Below, one piece after another: positions 18,152 to 25,561 of a stretch of 36,947 nt of DNA. The stretch comes from a virus. Where the stretch lies: positions 1 through 36,947 of the IMG/VR virus record IMGVR_UViG_3300028747_000003; one strand, written 5' to 3'. Every line of letters starts with the position of its first letter. Positions within the stretch are counted from its first letter, which is position 1. Below the pieces are notes generated by a model. The model was not told where the DNA came from. It saw only the letters and a program-made list of their open reading frames with translations, and made no database searches. The translations under genes were made by a program, and so were the position numbers.

Positions 18152-18928
18152 ATGAACCAGATCGTAGAGATTCTTCCCGACCGCCTTGCTGCCGTGATGC
18201 AGCGCGAACTCAAGTCTGGCAGCCACGACAACTTCGAAGCCGGCCTATGCTTCATGGAAGGCGTCAGCTATGTCGCTGGCGAACCGTGGAGCGATACCCC
18301 GCAGTGCGCCTGCCCAGTCATCGCGACCTTCCTGCGTGGATGGAACGATGCACTGCCAGATGCTCGCCGCACTGAACTGCTCCGCGACCTGATTCCGCGT
18401 CTCGTCGGATCGAATTCCACACCAGAAGTGGAGCTGAAACGCTCACTGTTAGCCGCTGATTGGTTGGTGCGCACCCATACACCTGCATGGCTTCGTCTTG
18501 CTGGACTGACCGCACAAGCTGATGCGTTGGCTGGACTGCCGGAAATTACCGCGATGGCGCAGATACCGGGCATCAAGCCTGCGATAGAGGCGGTGCGCCG
18601 AGATGCATCCGCTGCTCGGGCCGCTGCTGGGGACGCTGCTTGGGACGCTGCTGGGGACGCTGCTTGGGCCGCTGCTCGGGCCGCTGCTTGGGACGCTGCT
18701 TGGGCCGCTGCTCGGGCCGCTGCTTGGGCCGCTGCTTGGGCCGCTGCTTGGGACGCTGCTTGGGCCGCTGCTGGGGCCGCTGCTCGGGCCGCTGCTTGGG
18801 CCGCTGCTGGGGACGCTGCTGGGGACGCTGCTGGGGACGCTGCCAAGAAAAAACTCGCGCCCACCGTCGATGAACTCCAAACGTCCGCCCTCGCGTTGGT
18901 CGCGAAAATGCTGGACGTGCAGGCATGA
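18152..18928 (+). CDS. Protein with a long Ala-rich (AA[W/R/G][A/D])n repeat domain
   Basis: 258 residues from MNQIVEILPDRLAAVM, with GGAG seven bases upstream; longer in-frame starts lie in the control region. Residues 1-150 are a globular helical part (NFEAGLCFMEGVSYVAG, LLAADWLVRTHTPAWLRLAG). Residues about 154-229 are nineteen four-residue repeats, Ala-Ala-(Trp/Arg/Gly)-(Ala/Asp), which would make a long helix or helical stack with Trp and Arg along one face. The last 29 residues end VDELQTSALALVAKMLDVQ. First gene of the rightward unit. Function unknown; similar Ala/Trp/Arg repeat tracts occur in other phage and bacterial proteins. Confidence 0.8.
   Translation: MNQIVEILPDRLAAVMQRELKSGSHDNFEAGLCFMEGVSYVAGEPWSDTPQCACPVIATFLRGWNDALPDARRTELLRDLIPRLVGSNSTPEVELKRSLLAADWLVRTHTPAWLRLAGLTAQADALAGLPEITAMAQIPGIKPAIEAVRRDASAARAAAGDAAWDAAGDAAWAAARAAAWDAAWAAARAAAWAAAWAAAWDAAWAAAGAAARAAAWAAAGDAAGDAAGDAAKKKLAPTVDELQTSALALVAKMLDVQA
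18611..18838 (+). repeat. 19 tandem copies of a 12-bp coding repeat
   Basis: Unit GCTGCTNGGGMC without any indel across 228 bp. Only two positions vary: N is T, C or G (Trp, Arg, Gly codons) and M is C or A (Ala or Asp codons). All six frames are open through the array, which explains long spurious frames around it. Confidence 0.98.
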
Positions 18929-19071
18929 CCACCAACCGCACCTTCCGCTGCCGCATCGCCCGAATGAACGACGGCGCGATCCAGACGATGAGCTACATCG
19001 GACCGATGGATGGCGTGCCGGTTGGCTGGTCGATCGTGATGCGCCGCGTGGCGATGAAGGTGGCGGCATGA
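18925..19071 (+). CDS. Small basic protein, unknown function
   Basis: 48 residues (MTTNRTFRCRIARMNDGAIQ..., then GPMDGVPVGWSIVMRR). The ATG overlaps the repeat-protein stop (GCATGA) and its stop overlaps the next start. No family recognised. Confidence 0.6.
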   Translation: MTTNRTFRCRIARMNDGAIQTMSYIGPMDGVPVGWSIVMRRVAMKVAA

Positions 19072-19415
19072 GCGCGCATACTTCTGAACCTTGGACAATC
19101 ATAACTGATCCAGCTATGAAGCATGGCGATTGGTTTGACAACGGCGGCTACCGAATCGATGCAAAAGATGTTGAGCAACTTTGCTATGTGTGGAATGCAA
19201 GTAATAGATTGCTGCATGATCATGCTCAAGAAGATGGACCGCGATTTGGAAGTGATGAAGGCGAAGCAAACGCATGCCTAATCGCAGCCGCGCCAGATTT
19301 GCTTGAAGCTTGCAATCTTTTGCTTAATTGCATGTATTTAGCTGGATGGGATGATGATTTCGCAGCAAAGAAAGCACGCGAAGCCATCGCCCGCGCTACC
19401 GGAAAAAAATCATGA
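19068..19415 (+). CDS. Conserved phage protein (NACLIAAAPDLLEA type)
   Basis: 115 residues from MSAHTSEPWTIITD. EGEANACLIAAAPDLLEACN is a widespread motif of phage early proteins without known function, here with EPWTI at the N-terminus and a C-terminal helix KKAREAIARATGKKS, both usual for the family. Coupled by ATGA on both sides. Confidence 0.75.
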   Translation: MSAHTSEPWTIITDPAMKHGDWFDNGGYRIDAKDVEQLCYVWNASNRLLHDHAQEDGPRFGSDEGEANACLIAAAPDLLEACNLLLNCMYLAGWDDDFAAKKAREAIARATGKKS

Positions 19416-19768
19416 ACGTAGCCCAAGCTCAGGCTATCTATGACAACAGTATTGATCTAATGGCTGAAATTAACGACAGCTTGGAAAGAAAGGAAGCTTC
19501 TATACGGTATGGCATCGAATCCGATGCTGAATTGCTCGGTGAAGCGGTAGCCGATTACTACGCCGGCAACGAGCATTGCGACCTGCTGACCGAATTCACG
19601 CTGGCGCTATGCGGCGCTGAGAAGTTGGTTGATGCCATTGCTCACGGAGATGGCCTGCCAGATTCTGAGTTGCAGGCATTCCGCGCGCTGTGCCGGCAGA
19701 TTGAGGAAGCCAAGCGTCGGACAACGATAGCAATTTCGGAAATGGTTGAGAAGGAGATGTCGAAGTGA
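19412..19768 (+). CDS. Helical acidic protein, unknown function
   Basis: 118 residues, nearly all helix (MNVAQAQAIYDNSIDLMAEI, LTEFTLALCGAEKLVDAIAH). Ends in a charged helix. Coupled by ATGA to the previous gene and by GTGA to the next. No family recognised. Confidence 0.6.
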   Translation: MNVAQAQAIYDNSIDLMAEINDSLERKEASIRYGIESDAELLGEAVADYYAGNEHCDLLTEFTLALCGAEKLVDAIAHGDGLPDSELQAFRALCRQIEEAKRRTTIAISEMVEKEMSK

Positions 19769-19956
19769 ATGTTTTCAAGTTTTTCTTGATCGTTATTTTT
19801 CTAGTCATTGTTCTTGGCTTCGTTATTCCGTTTCTTGTAAGTGCAAATGATGATATGAGCGTTGGTATTGGTATCGTCATATTGCTCGCACTTCTCTACA
19901 TACCCGCTCGAATGATCGAGCGGAAATTCAAACCCAAGGGAAATATCACACCATGA
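19765..19956 (+). CDS. Two-helix membrane protein
   Basis: 63 residues, GTG start overlapping the preceding stop. Membrane segments at about residues 4-26 (FKFFLIVIFLVIVLGFVIPF) and 32-47 (VGIGIVILLALLYIPA), then a basic tail ERKFKPKG. It is coupled to the SPFH lipoprotein gene, so the two may work together at the membrane. Confidence 0.65.
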   Translation: MNVFKFFLIVIFLVIVLGFVIPFLVSANDDMSVGIGIVILLALLYIPARMIERKFKPKGNITP

Positions 19957-20822
19957 AATCCATTCGTTCGATTGCTGTTCTGTCTGTCCTGACGCTGGCC
20001 CTGACTGGATGCTATAGCCGCGTGCCTGCCGGCAACGTTGGTGTTCAGTACAACAAATACGGCAGTAACAAAGGCATTGATCTTCAAGTACGTGAGCCTG
20101 GATCATATTGGCTTTCGTACAACGAAGAAATTGAGTTGTTCCCGACGTTCTTGCAAACCTACAATTGGACGGCAAGCTCTGGCGAAGGCAACGCAACGGA
20201 TGAGAGCTTCACATTCCAGACTGGCGATGGTATGCCTGTAAATGCGGACATTGGCATCACCTACCAAATCGAAGCTCAAGCTGCCCCAAAGGTATTTCAA
20301 GAGTTTCGCCGAACTGTCACTGAAATCACAGATACATTCATTCGCAATGATGTTCGTGATCAGCTTTTGCGTAATGGTTCACAACTCAAGATTGACGACA
20401 TGATAGGCAACGGCAAAGCCGCTTTGATGGATCAAGTGCAAGCAGGCGTTAAATCCGATATGTCGAAATATGGCATCCAAGTCGATAAGGTTTTCTGGCT
20501 CGGGGCTCCGCGTCTGCCAACTGCTGTTACGAACGCTATCAACGCAAAGATTCAGTCAACACAGATGGCAGAACAGCGTAAGAATGAAGTCGCACAGGCA
20601 ACTGCTGAAGGACAGAAAGAAGTGGCTCTCGCACAAGCACGCGCTACGGCAACTGTTGCCACTGCGCAGGCTGAAGCTCAGGCCATCACACTCAAAAACA
20701 ATGCGCTAAAGGACAACCCTGCATTGATCGAGTTGACAAAGGCGCAGCGTTGGAATGGTCAGCTTCCGACGACCGTCATGGGACAAAACGTTACTCCATT
20801 TCTGACGCAATCTGTCAAATAA
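19953..20822 (+). CDS. SPFH/band-7 (prohibitin-like) lipoprotein
   Basis: 289 residues. A signal peptide ending in lipobox LALTGC (Cys20) is followed by VPAGNVGVQYNKYGS, the usual opening of the SPFH domain, which runs to about residue 190 (DGMPVNADIGITYQIE). A long Ala/Gln/Glu coiled coil follows (NEVAQATAEGQKEVALAQAR). SPFH proteins oligomerise at membranes. Phage copies are common, but their role is not well known; protection of the infected cell or membrane scaffolding are possibilities. The lipobox predicts periplasmic placement on a lipid anchor. Confidence 0.88.
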   Translation: MKSIRSIAVLSVLTLALTGCYSRVPAGNVGVQYNKYGSNKGIDLQVREPGSYWLSYNEEIELFPTFLQTYNWTASSGEGNATDESFTFQTGDGMPVNADIGITYQIEAQAAPKVFQEFRRTVTEITDTFIRNDVRDQLLRNGSQLKIDDMIGNGKAALMDQVQAGVKSDMSKYGIQVDKVFWLGAPRLPTAVTNAINAKIQSTQMAEQRKNEVAQATAEGQKEVALAQARATATVATAQAEAQAITLKNNALKDNPALIELTKAQRWNGQLPTTVMGQNVTPFLTQSVK

Positions 20823-20863
20823 CCCACCCAACACAAGCCGGTTAGCGGCGAGAGGATTTAGAC

Positions 20864-21031
20864 GTGAGCAACATGTCTTATTGCAGGTTTCAGAACACGG
20901 CAAGCGATCTACGCGACTGTTTGGATAATTTTGATGACGATGATCTTTCGGATGAAGAACGTAAAGCGCGCCGCAGAATTATCCGCATGTGTGTCGATAT
21001 AGCTTCCGATTACGGCGACGAAGAATCCTAA
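20864..21031 (+). CDS. Conserved small phage protein (MSYCRFQNTASDLRDCLD type)
   Basis: 55 residues from a GTG with GAGGA eight bases upstream; the internal ATG would give MSYCRFQNTASDLRDC. The CRFQNT-x-x-DLRDC motif is very common in phages near recombination genes; no function is known to me. Acidic centre (NFDDDDLSDEERKARRR). Confidence 0.8.
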   Translation: MSNMSYCRFQNTASDLRDCLDNFDDDDLSDEERKARRRIIRMCVDIASDYGDEES

Positions 21032-21067
21032 CCCACCCCACCGCCCAGCGGAAATTTGGTGATTGAT

Positions 21068-21766
21068 ATGAGTAATTTAGCGACAGTTGAGAATGATGAT
21101 CACGGCACCGTTTCTCCCATGTTCGCCATGATTGAGCGCGCTGCGCGTGATCCTGCCGTCGATATCGACAAGCTCGAACGGTTGATGCTGATGAAGGTCA
21201 ATGCGGACGCGTTACAGGCTCGCGGAGCTTATGACGATGCTATGGCCGAACTTCAGCCTGAGTTGCCTGTCATCGCCGAGAGAGGCCAAGCTGACCGTTA
21301 TTCCTTTGCCAAGTGGGAAGATATCAACGTGGCTATCAAGCCGGTACTTATGCGACATGGTTTCGCTCTGACATTCCGCACCGACTTTGCCGATGGAATA
21401 GCTATTACTGGCGTTCTTTCGCATCGTGCTGGACACCGTGAAGAAACAACGATAAAACTCCCAGCCGATGCTAGCGGAAATAAAAACCCTGTACAGGCTG
21501 TCGCATCAAGTGTCAGCTACGGGAAGCGATATGCGGCCAGCGCGTTGCTCAACCTGACCAGCCATGGTGAGGATGATGATGCTTACACCGCAACGGTGGA
21601 AAGGGTCACAGAGGATCAGGAAATCCAGATCAACGATATGCTGGAAGCAACCAATTCCGACAAAGCCAAGTTCCTTGAATGGCTGAAGATTGACGGCGTA
21701 TCGAAGATCCCAGCGAAACGCTTCGATGAGGTGATGAAACTACTTAAGGCGAAGGTTAAAAAGTGA
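21068..21766 (+). CDS. erf: ERF-family single-strand annealing protein
   Basis: 232 residues from MSNLATVENDD. The ERF core is about residues 10-170: a helix LERLMLMKVNADALQARGAY, then FAKWEDINVAIKPVLMRHGF and VQAVASSVSYGKRYAASALL ending LLNLTSHGEDDDAY, the family's most conserved part. P22 Erf anneals homologous single strands and circularises phage DNA. It is paired with a YqaJ exonuclease directly downstream, the usual two-component recombinase. Symbol by similarity to P22 erf. Confidence 0.92.
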   Translation: MSNLATVENDDHGTVSPMFAMIERAARDPAVDIDKLERLMLMKVNADALQARGAYDDAMAELQPELPVIAERGQADRYSFAKWEDINVAIKPVLMRHGFALTFRTDFADGIAITGVLSHRAGHREETTIKLPADASGNKNPVQAVASSVSYGKRYAASALLNLTSHGEDDDAYTATVERVTEDQEIQINDMLEATNSDKAKFLEWLKIDGVSKIPAKRFDEVMKLLKAKVKK

Positions 21767-22380
21767 GGATCATCGAATGCCAACAAGGCACACCCGAATG
21801 GTATGCCGCTCGCCTTGGTATACCAACCGCGTCCGAGTTCGACAGTATTATAACGCCGAAAAAGGGTGATCTTGCCGCTGCTCACGAGGGCTACATCGAT
21901 CAGTTGATTGATGAGTCCGTGCGTGTAGATGCTGAGCGCGCCTTTAAGGGCAATCAACATACGGAGCGAGGCAAGGAGTTAGAGCCAGAAGCGCGAGACC
22001 TCTACGCGTTTCTGCGCGATGTCTCACCACAGGTTGTCGGCTTCATTCTCAACGATTCCGAGGATGCGGGCTTTAGTCCAGACTCCCTCATTGATGACGA
22101 TGGTGGTCTTGAAATCAAGTGTCCCGATGGTCCTACGCATGTTGGCTATCTTCGTGCTGGAAACATTCCAGACAAGTACAAGCCACAGGTTCACGGAAGC
22201 ATCCTTCTGAGCAAACGCAAGTGGTGGGACTTCATGTCTTATTGCCCCGGACACAAGCCACTGATTGTTCGTGTAGTGCCGGACGCATTCACCGAAAAGC
22301 TAGCCATGCATTTGAATTTCTTCGTAAAAAAGCTGGCTATAGAAAAACAGAAATTACTTGGAGAGACCAATGGGCATTAA
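21763..22380 (+). CDS. YqaJ-type recombination exonuclease
   Basis: 205 residues, GTG start overlapping the ERF stop. The order QGTPEWYAARLGIPTASEFD, RGKELEPEARDLYAF, then GFSPDSLIDDDGGLEIKCPD holds the active site of lambda-exonuclease-fold nucleases (Asp109-region, E-x-K), followed by YKPQVHGSILLS with the conserved Gln. It resects dsDNA ends 5' to 3' to give the single strand used by ERF. Confidence 0.93.
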   Translation: MRIIECQQGTPEWYAARLGIPTASEFDSIITPKKGDLAAAHEGYIDQLIDESVRVDAERAFKGNQHTERGKELEPEARDLYAFLRDVSPQVVGFILNDSEDAGFSPDSLIDDDGGLEIKCPDGPTHVGYLRAGNIPDKYKPQVHGSILLSKRKWWDFMSYCPGHKPLIVRVVPDAFTEKLAMHLNFFVKKLAIEKQKLLGETNGH

Positions 22381-22639
22381 GACCAAATTCGATGCGGTAG
22401 CCGCCAAGAAATATACCAATGGCGGAGACGAAGAAAAGACGCAATGGATCAACGTTGGTCGGGGCGTCGAGTGGGATGAAGGCGGCATTGAAATCGAGTT
22501 GAACGCCGTTCCTGTAGGCGCGTGGTGGAACGGTAAAATCAAGCTATTCGTACAGAAGCCAAAGAATCAAAACAGTGCATCAAATCGTTCGCCAGCAGCA
22601 TCGGTCGATGACTTTCAAGATTCTTCGATTCCCTTTTGA
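22370..22639 (+). CDS. SSB-like protein with acidic C-terminal tip
   Basis: 89 residues from MGIKTKFDAVAAKKYTNGG, GGAGAG four bases upstream, overlapping the exonuclease by 11 bases. The body is beta-rich (TQWINVGRGVEWDEGGIEIE, GAWWNGKIKLFVQK), followed by a disordered linker and the end DDFQDSSIPF, closely like the SSB tip DDDIPF that recruits recombination and repair proteins. It sits between exonuclease and NinB, so a role in protecting ssDNA during recombination is likely. The OB fold itself is not certain from sequence. Confidence 0.65.
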   Translation: MGIKTKFDAVAAKKYTNGGDEEKTQWINVGRGVEWDEGGIEIELNAVPVGAWWNGKIKLFVQKPKNQNSASNRSPAASVDDFQDSSIPF

Positions 22640-22641
22640 TC

Positions 22642-23061
22642 ATGGCTCAGACCTTCCTACTTCCCGAAAAAGACCGTGATCGCATCGCTGCAAACATGCA
22701 TGCGTTCGTCCTTTCAACGACGCCAGGAAAGAAGGTTCGTGTGACTGTAGAGGTTTACCGAAAGTCACGGTCTAACCAACAATCGCGTTACCTCAACGGT
22801 GTGGCATATAAGCTCTTAGGCGAAGCCACAGGATACGAAAGAAACGATATTAGCGAATATCTTTGCTTAATTTATTTCGGCGGGAAAGATAAGAAAGTTC
22901 CAGGTGGTAAAATTGTCCAAGTTCCACTACGCACAACAACGACAAACGAACAGGGCGAGCGCGACGTTATGAATACGGTGGACTTCGCGGCCTATGTGGA
23001 TTTTGTGCAGCGATTCGGCGCTAAGCATGGTGTTTATATCCCCAATCCGGATGAGGAATAA
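22642..23061 (+). CDS. ninB: NinB-like recombination mediator
   Basis: 139 residues from MAQTFLLPEKDRDRI. VRVTVEVYRKSRSNQQSRYL, then AYKLLGEATGYERNDISEYL and TVDFAAYVDFVQRFGAKHGV ending IPNPDEE match NinB (Orf of lambda), which binds ssDNA and SSB and helps load the annealing protein. It fits directly after ERF, exonuclease and SSB-like genes. Symbol by similarity. Confidence 0.9.
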   Translation: MAQTFLLPEKDRDRIAANMHAFVLSTTPGKKVRVTVEVYRKSRSNQQSRYLNGVAYKLLGEATGYERNDISEYLCLIYFGGKDKKVPGGKIVQVPLRTTTTNEQGERDVMNTVDFAAYVDFVQRFGAKHGVYIPNPDEE

Positions 23062-23064
23062 TTT

Positions 23065-23328
23065 ATGACCCGCGAACAGAGGTTGAGGGATTTGGTTGCG
23101 GAGTGGAATTCTATTGGCGATGAGTACGGTCCGAACTTTGACCGTAATGGCGTAAATATCTTTTGCTCTGATGAACTCGAAGCCATCCTTAAGGAAGGAA
23201 GTGAGGAATGGTTGCCAAAAAGACTTATGGAATATGAAGGAAATGAATATGCTCGGGGATGGAACTGCTGCTTGGAAACGATTAGAGATTCCATCTCAAA
23301 ACAGATGCCTAATGGGGTTGCGAAATGA
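23065..23328 (+). CDS. Hypothetical protein A of a tandem related pair
   Basis: 87 residues: MTREQRLRDLVAEWNS, then LEAILKEGSEEWLPKRL and a C-terminal helix CLETIRDSISKQ. Shares its opening helix pattern and E-x-x-SE-x-WLP motif with the next gene. Function unknown. Three-base gap after NinB, and its stop overlaps the next start. Confidence 0.65.
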   Translation: MTREQRLRDLVAEWNSIGDEYGPNFDRNGVNIFCSDELEAILKEGSEEWLPKRLMEYEGNEYARGWNCCLETIRDSISKQMPNGVAK

Positions 23329-23714
23329 CCCACGCACAGAGACTGATGAAGTTGGTTGAGAAGGCTTGCGTTGCTCATTACGAAAACTGGTCAAAGTTCC
23401 ATCAATGGGAGCGTGAGGCTTTTCGTAAACATATGCAGGTAACTGTCGAATCCATCCTCAGCGAAGAGAGTGAGGGATGGTTGCCTTGGGATGAGAATAA
23501 TCCTCCTGATCCAGGTGAATATTTCGTTTACCACTCGCGATTTATTCAGCCCGGTGAAAAACTTTGGAGTTACAGAGCAATCGGATATGGGCCGAAGAAA
23601 CATGACGTCATTTGGTTTAACGACGGAAATCGTCCTGCTGACGGACCACCTGAGTTTTATTGCCCTACCCCTAAATTCCCCGGATTGAACACATCATTGG
23701 AGGAAAGCAAGTGA
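23325..23714 (+). CDS. Hypothetical protein B of a tandem related pair
   Basis: 129 residues: MTHAQRLMKLVEKACVAHYE, then ESILSEESEGWLPWDENNPP, followed by an extra domain with GEYFVYHSRF and VIWFNDGNRPADGPPEFYCP. This second part, with strands and a W-x-P-like end, resembles the DUF551/DUF4339-style small modules of phages. The first 45 or so residues look like a copy of protein A. Confidence 0.65.
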   Translation: MTHAQRLMKLVEKACVAHYENWSKFHQWEREAFRKHMQVTVESILSEESEGWLPWDENNPPDPGEYFVYHSRFIQPGEKLWSYRAIGYGPKKHDVIWFNDGNRPADGPPEFYCPTPKFPGLNTSLEESK

Positions 23715-23896
23715 TTCGATTAATTACTAAAAGCCGACTTAATGACGTGATCACACGCGCAGAAATAAAAGGCTGGCATGTCGGGTACTGGGAAGGGCGA
23801 CGCGACTTGCAAAAAGAATTCAATGATCAATGGGCATGGGAGAACGAACAGCGCGGTTTCGATGCCGCCCTAGACAAAGGAAACGAGCATGACTAA
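23711..23896 (+). CDS. Small charged protein, unknown function
   Basis: 61 residues from GTG overlapping the previous stop. Rich in Trp, Arg, Asp and Glu (EIKGWHVGYWEGRRDLQKEF, WAWENEQRGFDAALDK), with two helices ending in G-x-D-A. Overlaps the next gene by eight bases. Confidence 0.6.
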   Translation: MIRLITKSRLNDVITRAEIKGWHVGYWEGRRDLQKEFNDQWAWENEQRGFDAALDKGNEHD

Positions 23897-24656
23897 CCCG
23901 ACCTCCAGTGAAGTGCGTGAACGCGTTAAGTGGGAATATGACAGCTGGGGTTCTACTACTACTACGCAGATGCTCGAAAGCTATGCAGACCTCCTATCCA
24001 CGATGGAGAAGACGGAGCCGGCAGGGTATCTGTATACGTTACACATGGAGGATGGCCAAACGTCAAGCCTCTACACAAAGGTCGATGAAAATCCATTCGG
24101 CAAGTGTGGCGAAGATTATTCGCATGAGTATCACGTTACATCGAAGCCGATGTTCTTTCACCCAACCATATCCACCGAACAAGCCACTCGCCCCGCAGCG
24201 GATGGTGATCTGGTTAAGTACCATCCGGCGCCGAACGCAGCATCGCCTATGGTCCCAAGTAGCCCAACGCACAACCTGCAAGTTATCGGGTCAAAAATGC
24301 GAGATGAGATTGCTGCAATCATCCGACTTGCGGATGGTGAGTCGGTAGCGCAGGGGTATGTGACTAAAGTTGGTAGTGGCTATACCAAGCCAAATCTTCC
24401 CGTGGGCAGCTGGGAAAATCGTGCATTACTAGCTGAAGAACTTTGCCGTGCATACAAGATACAGATTGATCTACTAGCCGCCCAGCCTCGCGCAGTGCCT
24501 TTTATAGAAACTGCGCCTTTTTACTGGACCCATGGAGGTGACGTTAAGCAAGACACCGACACTGCCTATTGTGTTGGATGGAACGATTGTCGAAATGCCA
24601 TGATTCGCACCACTCCATCCGATCCCCTCGCAGTGTCACAAGACGCTGAGGGTTAA
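23889..24656 (+). CDS. Hypothetical phage protein, last gene of the rightward unit
   Basis: 255 residues. Residues about 40-125 contain AGYLYTLHMEDGQTSSLYTK, ending in a Pro-rich stretch; residues about 130-205 are helical (SKMRDEIAAIIRLADGESVA, NRALLAEELCRAYKIQIDLL); the end has DTDTAYCVGWNDCRNAMIRT. The modules occur separately in several phage early proteins of unknown role, so this may be a fusion of two small domains. Its stop overlaps the end of the leftward unit. Confidence 0.6.
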   Translation: MTNPTSSEVRERVKWEYDSWGSTTTTQMLESYADLLSTMEKTEPAGYLYTLHMEDGQTSSLYTKVDENPFGKCGEDYSHEYHVTSKPMFFHPTISTEQATRPAADGDLVKYHPAPNAASPMVPSSPTHNLQVIGSKMRDEIAAIIRLADGESVAQGYVTKVGSGYTKPNLPVGSWENRALLAEELCRAYKIQIDLLAAQPRAVPFIETAPFYWTHGGDVKQDTDTAYCVGWNDCRNAMIRTTPSDPLAVSQDAEG

Positions 24657-24869
24657 AACCCCACTTCCCAATATATCCACACAGCTGTCGTTACCGGAGG
24701 TGATCCCGCTAGCGTGATGTAACGCGCTTGAATACCAAATGTAGTTGCCGAGAAAATACCCGAAGGTGTCGCATAGACGCCTGCCGCATTACCGATATTG
24801 ACAAGAGGGCTAATGGAGGCGGCGAAGTTAGAGGCTGAGATTAAACATAAAGTTCATTAGTCTAGACAT
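24653..24869 (-). pseudogene. Frameshifted small fibre-type gene at the end of the tail cassette
   Basis: An ATG overlapping the LamG-gene stop (TGATG) opens MSRLMNFMFNLSL and hits TAA after 13 codons. One nucleotide out of phase, from 24853 to 24653, lies an open stretch of 66 codons reading SNFAASISPLVNIGNAAGVY and continuing TPSGIFSATTFGIQARYITL to WIYWEVGF, beta-rich and tail-like but with no ATG, GTG or TTG near its beginning. Joining the two needs a +1 shift before the TAA. Decay, a sequencing indel or real frameshifting are possible. Confidence 0.5.
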
Positions 24870-25561
24870 CAACTATTAGGGAAAGGGGCAGTAGGGACCG
24901 AGTAGTTACTCGTTGTATAGCGTGCGATACCGTTAGTGACACGCGACTCATCTGTGTAACCTATCCATCCTAATTGTGCGGATTCGCCCATGACATTTCC
25001 ACCCGTTATGCTGCTTCCAATGTTTGCTGTTATCGTGGTCGAACTTTGAAAAATTCCGTTGACGTGGGCATAAACCAAACCGGATGATCGACACAGGCTA
25101 TAGAAAAACCAATTAGCGACACCCGGCAAAACAAATCCCGTTAAAGCATTGGCGCTATTTATAAGACAGCGTCCTGACGTTGGGCTGTCCATATAAAGCG
25201 CCAGAAATTCATTGATGCCACTTTGGATGCTGAAAGCAGGTGAACCACCGGTTGAAGATGACGTATAAATCCAGCACTCAATGGTGAAATCCCCCGTAAA
25301 AAGAAAATCACTCGTAGGCGCATTGAAAATAAAATCCGAACCAATTGCGTTGTATCCGCTGGTCGATCCAAATTTAGATTGTGTGTTGCTTGTTATTGGA
25401 TGCGCGGTAGTTCCCCACGACCGAGCCGGTATTTGGTCAATAAACGACGTTCCACCGTTAGCTCCCTCAAAATGCAAAAGAGAAACGACATAGGCAAAAT
25501 AAGGATCAACGGGTCCTACAGCTTGATGATTTTTGCGGCAACGGGCGGAAAGAATGCTCAT
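24869..25561 (-). CDS. LamG/concanavalin-like lectin-fold tail protein
   Basis: 230 residues from MSILSARCRKN, start overlapping the preceding stop (CTATGA). LLHFEGANGGTSFIDQIPAR, DFTIECWIYTSSSTGGSPAF, and WFFYSLCRSSGLVYAHVNGI then TDESRVTNGIARYTTSNY form the ordered motifs of LamG-type jelly-roll domains in phage tail proteins (LHFEG, FTIECWIY, W..Y...R....YVNG, IDEVRVT-like). It probably binds a surface sugar as part of the adsorption apparatus. Third gene of the fibre cassette. Confidence 0.8.
   Translation of the reverse strand: MSILSARCRKNHQAVGPVDPYFAYVVSLLHFEGANGGTSFIDQIPARSWGTTAHPITSNTQSKFGSTSGYNAIGSDFIFNAPTSDFLFTGDFTIECWIYTSSSTGGSPAFSIQSGINEFLALYMDSPTSGRCLINSANALTGFVLPGVANWFFYSLCRSSGLVYAHVNGIFQSSTTITANIGSSITGGNVMGESAQLGWIGYTDESRVTNGIARYTTSNYSVPTAPFPNS

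Noticed and set aside
18611-18838. CRISPR array or diversity-generating variable repeat
   Set aside because: Units are 12 bp with no spacers, and there is no reverse transcriptase or template repeat; variation is not adenine-directed.
18268-19141. Long - and + strand frames over the Ala-rich repeat (Ser/Pro-rich, Gln/Arg-rich, Leu/Gly-rich)
   Set aside because: A 12-bp repeat without stop codons opens all six frames; only the + frame with flanking globular sequence and a ribosome binding site is coherent.
24830-24850. prfB-like +1 frameshift site (CTC TAA C)
   Set aside because: Re-pairing after the shift is poor and there is no upstream Shine-Dalgarno-like stimulator, so programmed shifting is only a possibility.
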